Part shown: positions 15,072 through 20,457 of the stretch, one piece after another
How the letters are laid out: each line of letters opens with the position of its first letter
Position numbering within the stretch: the stretch's first letter is position 1
Assembly (NCBI GenBank): GCA_041639705.1
Contig: JBEQBT010000028.1
Span: 1-20,457, forward strand
DNA: 20,457 nt
Origin: JARDZI01 sp041639705
GTDB taxonomy: Bacteria > Bacillota > Clostridia > Clostridiales > Caloramatoraceae
Reading direction: 5' to 3'
Translations under genes and position numbers: made by a program
The notes under the pieces: generated by a model
What the model saw: the letters and a program-made list of their open reading frames with translations, nothing else
What the model was told of the DNA's origin: nothing
Databases searched by the model: none

Positions 15072-15078
15072 TAATATT

Positions 15079-15107
15079 ATTTTATAATGAATATAGTAAA
15101 ATATCAA
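15079..15107 (-). promoter_or_regulatory. Predicted pflDC promoter
   Basis: On the minus strand TTGATA (15102-15107) and TAAAAT (15079-15084) are separated by exactly 17 bases. Transcription would start near 15072, giving a leader of about 230 bases that contains repeat family C. In such AT-rich DNA other pairings are possible. Confidence 0.45.
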
Positions 15108-15124
15108 TAGTATTTATCCGGATT

Positions 15125-15182
15125 AACAATAAATTTATATAAACAATAATAAACAGGAATATTATTGTTAAATAGTATTGTC
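15125..15182. promoter_or_regulatory. Second cluster of AACAAT/ATTGTT half-sites
   Basis: AACAAT occurs at 15125-15130 and 15142-15147, ATTGTT at 15164-15169 and ATTGTC at 15177-15182. The 14 bases AACAATAATAAACA at 15142-15155 are the exact reverse complement of 15048-15061, tying this cluster to the three-box array about 80 bp away. The cluster lies immediately upstream of the predicted regulator promoter, so it could serve autoregulation. Confidence 0.5.
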
Positions 15183-15185
15183 AAC

Positions 15186-15214
15186 TTGCCCTTTAATAAT
15201 TCAAAGTGTATTAT
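15186..15214 (+). promoter_or_regulatory. Predicted promoter of the DeoR regulator
   Basis: TTGCCC (15186-15191) and TATTAT (15209-15214) are 17 bases apart, about 35 bases before the start codon. A half-site at 15177-15182 abuts the -35 box. Moderate match to consensus only. Confidence 0.4.
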
Positions 15215-15248
15215 TATAAAATAGGAAAGAAAAGCAGGTGATGGGTAT

Positions 15249-16010
15249 ATGTTTGCAGCGGAAAGGTTAGACGAAATACTTAAAATATTAAACAGAGAGG
15301 GAAAGGTTGTTGTAAAGGAGTTAAGCTCTCAATTTAATGTTACAGAGGATTGTATAAGAAAGGATTTAAAGGTTCTTGAAAATAAAAACCTTCTTCATAG
15401 AACATATGGAGGTGGGGTTTTAGTTAGAAAATCAGCTAAAACTGAGAATATTGAAAATAGAAAGGATAGGGACGTTGATGCAAAAAGGATAATTGCCAGG
15501 AAGGCATTTGAATTAATTGAAGAAAACGAAACTATTTTTCTTGATATATCAACAATCAACATAAGGCTTTCTGAAATAATTGCAGCTAGCAGCAAGCGGG
15601 TGACAGTAATTACAAATATGCTTGATATTGTAAAATCCTTTTCAAATAATAATTTGTGCAAGGTAATAGGTATTGGTGGAGTATTCAACAATGAATTAGA
15701 TGGCTTCATAGGAGCAGCAGCAATTGAGAACATATCACAATACAAGGTAAACAAAGCATTCATAGGAAGCTGTGGCATTGATATTTACGATGGAAGTATA
15801 ACTACATTTGATGTTGAGGATGGTAATACAAAAAAAGCAATAATAAACTCAAGTAAAAATGTGTATTTAGTTATGGAGAATAGGAAATTCTATATTGATG
15901 GAACCTACAAGTTTGCTCACCTTCAGGACATAAACAGTGTAATTACAGAAGAAAAGCCTGATGAGGGTGTACTTGAGATATTAAATAATAGTGATACAGA
16001 GATAATATAA
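15249..16010 (+). CDS. DeoR-family transcriptional regulator
   Basis: A 253-residue DeoR/GlpR-type regulator, usually a repressor released by a phosphorylated sugar. The N-terminal winged helix-turn-helix is at about 6-57 (ERLDEILKILNREG, then VTEDCIRKDLKVLE and the family motif HRTYGGGV). The C-terminal sugar-phosphate sensing domain follows (FLDISTINIRLSEI, IGIGGVFNNELDGFIG, GSCGIDIYDGSITTFDVED). The usual DxGST phosphate loop reads DISTIN, so the effector may differ from common members. The ATG follows AGGTGATGG. It is divergent from pflDC, and the boxes in the shared region are the likely operators. By position it most probably controls pflDC and perhaps the PTS operon, which is inference. 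Confidence 0.9.
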   Translation: MFAAERLDEILKILNREGKVVVKELSSQFNVTEDCIRKDLKVLENKNLLHRTYGGGVLVRKSAKTENIENRKDRDVDAKRIIARKAFELIEENETIFLDISTINIRLSEIIAASSKRVTVITNMLDIVKSFSNNNLCKVIGIGGVFNNELDGFIGAAAIENISQYKVNKAFIGSCGIDIYDGSITTFDVEDGNTKKAIINSSKNVYLVMENRKFYIDGTYKFAHLQDINSVITEEKPDEGVLEILNNSDTEII

Positions 16011-16030
16011 ATAATTGGATGAAACTCAAA

Positions 16031-16126
16031 TGTAGGGGCGAACAGTGTTCGCCCGAATGCACCATGTTTTAAACTATACCCTGAATGATGATACATAATA
16101 ACGGGCGAACACTGTTCGCCCCTACA
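16031..16126. repeat. Palindromic repeat, family B, copy 2 (96 bp)
   Basis: Starts TGTAGGGGCGAACAGTGTTC and ends GGGCGAACACTGTTCGCCCC followed by TACA, so the terminal inverted repeats are nearly perfect over about 25 bases. The centre shares CTGAATGAT and TAATAACGG with copy 1 at 2227-2323. It lies between the DeoR gene and manA and is the better-preserved copy. Confidence 0.85.
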
Positions 16127-16200
16127 GTGTAAGTAAGCAAAAATCGGCAATATTCTATAACAAAGCTAAATAGTTGAAAGAACTAAAAAGGAGTGAAAAT

Positions 16201-17259
16201 ATGTTATATCCATTTAAATTTAACCCTGTATTCAAGGACTATATATGGGGTGGTAGAGAACTTGAAAAGTTAGGAAAAAAGCTGCCAGAGGGAATAACAG
16301 CTGAAAGCTGGGAAATATCCTCCCATCCAGAAGGAACAAGTACAATAGCAAATGGAGAATTTAAGGGACAGTTACTTTCTGACATGATAGATAGATTTGG
16401 AAAAGAAATAGTAGGAACAGAGCTATATAAGGCCACAGGAAAATTTCCACTTCTTATAAAATTTATTGATGCAAATAACAAGCTATCGGTTCAGGTTCAT
16501 CCAAGTGACGAATATGCTAAGGAGCATGAAAATGGAGAGTTAGGCAAAAATGAGATGTGGTATATACTTGCAGCAAAACCTGATGCAAAGCTTGTATATG
16601 GAACTCGACCAGGAATTACTAAAGCAGATTTCGCAAAGGCAGTTGAGGAGGACAGGACTTTGGAATGCTTAAACGAGGTTGAGGTTTTTCCAGGAGATGT
16701 GCTCAACATTCCTGCAGGACTTGTTCATGCAATAGGTGAAGGAATAGTGCTGGCAGAAATTCAGCAGAACTCCAACACTACCTATAGGGTATTTGATTAT
16801 AACAGGATGGATAATAAGGGCAACAAAAGGCCTCTCCACATTGAAAAAGCACTGGATGTAATTGATTTCAATTTAGGATTAAACAAAGCAAAAACAAGGG
16901 GGCTTGATGTTAAACTTAATGCAACTTCAACAAAGTCCTATAAAATAGCAAATAAATATTTTTCAGTTGAAGTATATGATGTAAATGGAAGTATTGAAGA
17001 AAATGCTGATGGAAGTAAGTTTCATATTTACGTATTTGTAGATGGTATTGGAGAAATTCATTATACTGGAGGGAAAATTGAAGCAGCCAGGGGAGATTCT
17101 ATATTGATTCCAGCAGCTTTAGGAAAGTATACTATTGAGGGTAGATTCAAAGCATTAAAAACTTATGTACCTAATATAGAGAAGGATATTATTAATCCAT
17201 TATTTGAAGTAGGATATTCTAATGATGAGATATTTGAAAAAGTAGCAGGTTTGAAATAG
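16201..17259 (+). CDS. manA: Mannose-6-phosphate isomerase, type I, zinc-dependent
   Basis: A cupin-fold isomerase of 352 residues interconverting mannose 6-phosphate and fructose 6-phosphate in the cytosol. Probable zinc ligands are Gln98 and His100 in SVQVHPSDEYA, Glu118 in GKNEMWYIL and His176 in PAGLVHAIGEG. The family stretch AEIQQNSNTTYRVFDYNR follows. I chose the ATG at 16201, 5 bases after AAAAGGAGTGAAA. A TTG at 16174 extends the frame but lies before that ribosome binding site. The length suits the short bacterial form. It sits after a repeat element and may be independent of the upstream regulator. Its product, fructose 6-phosphate, is the FSA substrate, which may or may not be meaningful. 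Confidence 0.93.
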   Translation: MLYPFKFNPVFKDYIWGGRELEKLGKKLPEGITAESWEISSHPEGTSTIANGEFKGQLLSDMIDRFGKEIVGTELYKATGKFPLLIKFIDANNKLSVQVHPSDEYAKEHENGELGKNEMWYILAAKPDAKLVYGTRPGITKADFAKAVEEDRTLECLNEVEVFPGDVLNIPAGLVHAIGEGIVLAEIQQNSNTTYRVFDYNRMDNKGNKRPLHIEKALDVIDFNLGLNKAKTRGLDVKLNATSTKSYKIANKYFSVEVYDVNGSIEENADGSKFHIYVFVDGIGEIHYTGGKIEAARGDSILIPAALGKYTIEGRFKALKTYVPNIEKDIINPLFEVGYSNDEIFEKVAGLK

Positions 17260-17273
17260 ATTTTATAATAGTC

Positions 17274-17311
17274 AAAGGCTCTCTAATTGAGAAGGATTTT
17301 TTGCCTTCTTA
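17274..17311 (+). terminator. Weak terminator-like structure after manA
   Basis: AGAAGG and CCTTCT (within 17290-17309) can pair around a T-rich loop, and AAGGC/GCCTT pair over a wider span, with TTTTTT inside. The geometry is poor. It may be a degraded terminator. Confidence 0.3.
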
Positions 17312-17446
17312 AGTGAGGGCATATTTTATAGAAAAATGCTATAATTATAAGTAAATATTAGATATATTAAAATAGAGGGCAAATAGAAAAAGTAATTAAC
17401 CTAATTGTGAAAATAAATATTCATAAAAAATATTGAGGAGTAGAAA

Positions 17447-18523
17447 ATGAGAGAAACATATGGGGATATAATGGAGAGAAAAATAGCTGTAGCTAATTAT
17501 CATAGAGTTGAGGTTGAGGAAAAAATGTATGAAAAGGCTGGCGTAATAATAAATCAGGATTATAAGCTAACTCAATTTTTGAATTTATTGACAAAGAATG
17601 AACTTCAGGAATTACGTATAAAGCTTCAGGTTAAAAATGTAAGTAATTTTCCTAAGAATCAGCTTGCAGAGGCACTTGCATTTACTATTAGAGGGAATAT
17701 TAAAACTATACTTTCTAATATTGGAATAAGTGAATACCATTTTGTTACTGAGGTAATAAGAAATGGTGGAGAAATACCCTACGAAACAGAGTACAACAGG
17801 ATGATTAATAACCTTAGAAGCTGGGGTATTACTTTTACTGGAACAATACCAAAAAGGACAGTAAGTGGAGAAGTATGCATAATACCTAGGGAGATTAGGA
17901 GTGAAATGGCTGCCATTATTAAACGAATGACTTTTATAGAAGAACGCAGCAATAGGGAGTTGTGGATGAGAATCATATGTGGATTGCTGCATTATTATGG
18001 AGTAATGGAATCACTTGATGTATACAAATTTCTTAAGAAACTAATTGGTAAGGAGATAGACAAGGATTTCTACAGATATATATATAACAATTCGGGCTTT
18101 GGGGAGCCAGTTCAAAGTAATGGGCATCTTTTTTATCATCCCTATGTATTAGATCCAGAGGAGCTTTATTTAAAGCAAAGGAAGAATAAAGGCATTGACT
18201 ATTTAAATATTACATTAGAAAGCGCATTAGAAGCATCCCATGAAGGTTTTACTGGGTGGAATGAATACGATAAAAAACTTCAGGATTATCTAATTCATAG
18301 ACACAAAATAGATGATGGAAAGGCATTTTATATAATCGAGGATATTAGATATATGTTTAATAATAATTTCATGGAAGAGCCATATTCATATATTCAAAGA
18401 TATATTGAGACAAATGACAATAAAAGTATGAAACCAATCCTAAAGATGATAGATGATATTAAATATAATATGAATTTGTGGTGGCTAAAGGGTAATAGCA
18501 ATTGGATGGTAAATAAGAAATAG
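17447..18523 (+). CDS. Unknown protein co-transcribed with dinB, SAP/Rho-N-like N-terminal motif
   Basis: A soluble 358-residue protein that I do not recognise as a named family. Residues about 48-79 (LTKNELQELRIKLQVKNVSNFPK and on) look like the small helical SAP/Rho-N-like module, often linked to nucleic acid binding. Residues about 117-155 read like a strand-turn segment, LRSWGITFTG then VCIIPREIRSEM, that recurs beside such modules in uncharacterised Firmicute proteins. The C-terminal half is rich in Tyr, Trp and charged residues, with no signal peptide, membrane segment or metal cluster. GAGGAG lies 6 bases before the ATG. The stop is 15 bases before dinB, so the two are almost certainly one transcript, suggesting a role near DNA damage tolerance. 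That is inference. I saw no LexA-type GAACN4GTTC box upstream. Confidence 0.85.
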   Translation: MRETYGDIMERKIAVANYHRVEVEEKMYEKAGVIINQDYKLTQFLNLLTKNELQELRIKLQVKNVSNFPKNQLAEALAFTIRGNIKTILSNIGISEYHFVTEVIRNGGEIPYETEYNRMINNLRSWGITFTGTIPKRTVSGEVCIIPREIRSEMAAIIKRMTFIEERSNRELWMRIICGLLHYYGVMESLDVYKFLKKLIGKEIDKDFYRYIYNNSGFGEPVQSNGHLFYHPYVLDPEELYLKQRKNKGIDYLNITLESALEASHEGFTGWNEYDKKLQDYLIHRHKIDDGKAFYIIEDIRYMFNNNFMEEPYSYIQRYIETNDNKSMKPILKMIDDIKYNMNLWWLKGNSNWMVNKK

Positions 18524-18538
18524 AGCAGGTGGTGTGAT

Positions 18539-19744
18539 ATGGGAAGGATAATTTTTCTTGTGGATATGAACGCTTTTTATATAGGATGCGAGATGACAAG
18601 AATCCCTGAATTAAAGGGGAAACCAGCTGCTGTTGCAGGAGATCCTAAAAACAGAGGAGGAATTATTCTTTCTGCAAATTATGAAGCTAGAAAATATGGT
18701 GTAAAAACAACAATGCTTATTCATGAAGCAAGAAAGCTTTGCCCAGAGATTGTATTTGTCCCTCCAGAGCACAGCTTTTACAGCCATATGTCAAGAATGG
18801 TTATGGATATATTAGCAAGGTATGCACCTGTTATTCAGCAGAACAGTATTGATGAGGCATGGCTGGATCTGACTGGCTGTGAGAAATTATTTGGTACTCA
18901 TAGAAAGATTGCAGAGAAGATTATGGGGGACATTGAAAAGGAGCTTGACCTATGGTGTTCTATTGGTATTTCAGAGAATAAATTTCTTGCTAAAATGGCT
19001 TCCGAAATGAAAAAGCCTCTTGGTATAACTGAACTATGGGAGAAGGATATAAAGCATAAGCTGTGGCCATTGAAGGTAAGGGAAATGTATGGGGTTGGAA
19101 AGCAGAGCGAGAAAAAGCTTAACAACCTAGGAATATATACAATAGGGGACATAGCAACAATAGATAAAAAGGTACTAGTTCGAGAGTTTGGTAAATATGG
19201 GGAAGAAATTCACATGCTTGCCAATGGACATGATATTTCACCAGTTGATTCAGAGTCATATGCAGAAAATAAATCAATTTCACGTTCTACAACATTGTCA
19301 AAGGATACTACTGATATAGAGCATTTAAAGGATATTCTTCTTGAACTTTCCGAGGAGGTTGGACTTGAAGCAAGGCGTCAAGATTACATTGGGAAGACTG
19401 TATCAATTATAATAAAATACAGTGATTTTCAGACTATTACCAGGCAAAAGTCCTTACCTCAAGCTTATCTTACAAAGGAAATATATGATACTGGGGTTAA
19501 ACTGCTTGAGGACAATTGGAATAGGACAAGACCCATAAGGCTAATAGGAATTGGAATTGGAGGAGCAGCTGAGGAAAAGGTTCAGCAGATATCTCTATTT
19601 GATATAATAGAAGAAAAAGTAGACACTAGAAAAGAGGAAAAGCTTGAAAAAACACTTGATGCAATTAAAGAAAGATATGGTGTAGGAGCTGTTAAAAGAG
19701 CAAGACTCATAACCACTGATAAAGAACATAATAATGAAAATTAG
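18539..19744 (+). CDS. dinB: DNA polymerase IV (Y-family translesion polymerase)
   Basis: A 401-residue Y-family polymerase that copies damaged templates with low fidelity. Metal-binding residues are Asp9 in LVDMNAFY and Asp105-Glu106 in NSIDEAWLDLTG. The aromatic steric gate is at Tyr14, where many Pol IV proteins have Phe. The fingers motif SANYEARKYGVKT is present. Helix-hairpin-helix sequence is seen near 190 (MYGVGKQSEKKLNNLGIYTIGD), and the little-finger domain follows, starting SKSISRSTTL-like. A sliding-clamp binding peptide QISLF is at 350-354, near the C-terminus, so the gene looks complete and functional. GCAGGTGGTG precedes the ATG. It is the second gene of a two-gene unit ended by a good terminator. 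Confidence 0.95.
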   Translation: MGRIIFLVDMNAFYIGCEMTRIPELKGKPAAVAGDPKNRGGIILSANYEARKYGVKTTMLIHEARKLCPEIVFVPPEHSFYSHMSRMVMDILARYAPVIQQNSIDEAWLDLTGCEKLFGTHRKIAEKIMGDIEKELDLWCSIGISENKFLAKMASEMKKPLGITELWEKDIKHKLWPLKVREMYGVGKQSEKKLNNLGIYTIGDIATIDKKVLVREFGKYGEEIHMLANGHDISPVDSESYAENKSISRSTTLSKDTTDIEHLKDILLELSEEVGLEARRQDYIGKTVSIIIKYSDFQTITRQKSLPQAYLTKEIYDTGVKLLEDNWNRTRPIRLIGIGIGGAAEEKVQQISLFDIIEEKVDTRKEEKLEKTLDAIKERYGVGAVKRARLITTDKEHNNEN

Positions 19745-19827
19745 CACTATTTAGGAGATGATTTAATCACTTGAAGGGTACTAGTTATTTTCTCATAAAA
19801 ATTTGCATTTTGTAATGAAGATAAAAC

Positions 19828-19860
19828 AAAACCGCACTATTAGCAGTAGTACGGTTTTTT
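19828..19860 (+). terminator. Intrinsic terminator after dinB
   Basis: AAAACCGCACTA pairs with TAGTACGGTTTT (one C-A mismatch) around TTAGCAG-type loop bases, followed by TTTTTT. It lies about 85 bases after the dinB stop. Confidence 0.85.
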
Positions 19861-19937
19861 CACCATTCCATATACAGCACCTCATAAATAACTATTAGCT
19901 ATGTAAGTTAAACCAATATACTGAATTTATTAAAATG

Positions 19938-20432
19938 TTATTTTTTCCTATAGTATTTTGACATTATACTAATATATTCCTTTGATACCTCTGGAAATAC
20001 TGTTAAAAGTGTATCTATTACATAGTCAATATTATTGTCATCTACTTTTTTACCTATAATTCCTGATTCTGAAACAGCTGTCTCGCTGTTCAAGGAATTG
20101 TAGATTTCACTAACAATTGGTGCTTGAACTACCTTTTCACTTTCAATGCAATTTTCTGAAAAGTATAATTCACCTTCTATTACAAGAAATTGACCATAGG
20201 CATATTCCTTTTGTATGGTATCAAGAGCACTTTCAGAATCACCTTGATATTCATGCTTTGTGTGTTCAACGTGTTTTAAATCAAGTATATTACTTTCTTC
20301 CCTTCTTGTTAAAACACATCTTATTTCTAGTTCCATGAGTCTATTTTTCATATGCTCTGAAAAAGACTCTCCTAATTCTGCAATAAACAGTTTCATAGAA
20401 ATAGTTTTTTTCATTTTATAGTTTTTTTTCAC
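19938..20432 (-). CDS. Unknown protein, 164 residues
   Basis: A minus-strand frame with a good start: GTG at 20432 lies 7 bases after AAGGAGA, giving MKKNYKMKKTISMKLFIAEL. In-frame ATGs at 20414 and 20396 are weaker choices. I do not recognise the family. The N-terminus is strongly basic for about 15 residues and then becomes a mixed alpha/beta-looking, acid-rich soluble sequence. There is no convincing transmembrane stretch or metal motif. The C-terminus (DTLLTVFPEVSKEYISIMSKYYRKK) looks helical. It is convergent with dinB, its stop lying about 80 bases beyond the terminator. Only about 25 bases lie upstream in the window, so its promoter and any partner gene are out of view. Confidence 0.7.
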   Translation of the reverse strand: MKKNYKMKKTISMKLFIAELGESFSEHMKNRLMELEIRCVLTRREESNILDLKHVEHTKHEYQGDSESALDTIQKEYAYGQFLVIEGELYFSENCIESEKVVQAPIVSEIYNSLNSETAVSESGIIGKKVDDNNIDYVIDTLLTVFPEVSKEYISIMSKYYRKK

Positions 20433-20457
20433 TTTTGTATCTCCTTATAATTGAATT

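Larger units (their letters stand above)
14840..15248. other. Divergent control region between pflD and the DeoR regulator
   Basis: A 409-bp gene-free region. From left to right it contains the pflD ribosome binding site, a 121-bp palindromic repeat (14897-15017), three ATTGTT boxes at exact 10-bp spacing (15046-15071), a minus-strand promoter-like pair (15079-15107), further AACAAT/ATTGTT half-sites (15125-15182) and a plus-strand promoter-like pair (15186-15214). A frame at 14869-15087 spans the repeat and is probably not coding. Confidence 0.6.

Noticed and set aside
14869..15087. Plus-strand frame across the pflD-deoR intergenic region
   Set aside because: It runs through the family C repeat and the predicted promoter and operator region; His/Cys-rich content comes from the repeat.

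Overview
The window is low-GC DNA with strong GGAGG-type ribosome binding sites. It carries an oxygen-sensitive glycyl radical enzyme and several phosphotransferase (PTS) genes, which together point to an anaerobic, Clostridium-like Firmicute. No rRNA, tRNA, CRISPR, prophage or transposase gene was seen.

Layout. (1) 1-1525: decaying DNA with the 3' part of a broken glycogen synthase gene, then about 575 bp holding only small palindromic repeats. (2) A NUDIX hydrolase on the minus strand (1526-2131). (3) A long plus-strand PTS operon (2491-10121): an MtlR/BglG-type regulator, fructose-type EIIA, a fructose-6-phosphate aldolase-like enzyme (FSA), EIIC, EIIB, a GFO/IDH/MocA oxidoreductase and PTS Enzyme I. 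HPr and 1-phosphofructokinase (10387-11625) follow after a 265-bp gap. (4) A convergent minus-strand pair, pflC-pflD (11700-14839), encoding a glycyl radical enzyme and its radical-SAM activase. (5) A divergent DeoR-family regulator (15249-16010). The shared intergenic region has promoter-like sequences in both directions and a cluster of ATTGTT/AACAAT half-sites. (6) manA, then a two-gene unit of an unknown protein and DNA polymerase IV (dinB) with a clear terminator, and finally an unrecognised minus-strand gene.

How the genes fit together. The PTS genes, FSA and pflCD resemble the E. coli frw/ptsA-fsaB-gldA-pflCD cluster, rebuilt here with separate PTS polypeptides, its own Enzyme I and HPr, an extra MocA-type dehydrogenase, FruK and two regulators. 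The likely scheme is PTS uptake and phosphorylation of a sugar or anhydro-sugar alcohol, radical conversion by PflD, then aldol cleavage by FSA. From memory, a glycyl radical enzyme of this kind acts on 1,5-anhydroglucitol 6-phosphate. That makes 1,5-anhydroglucitol the leading substrate hypothesis, but the sequence alone does not prove it.

The intergenic regions hold three families of small palindromic, MITE-like repeats (six copies in 20 kb). One lies in the predicted leader of pflD and another splits Enzyme I from HPr.
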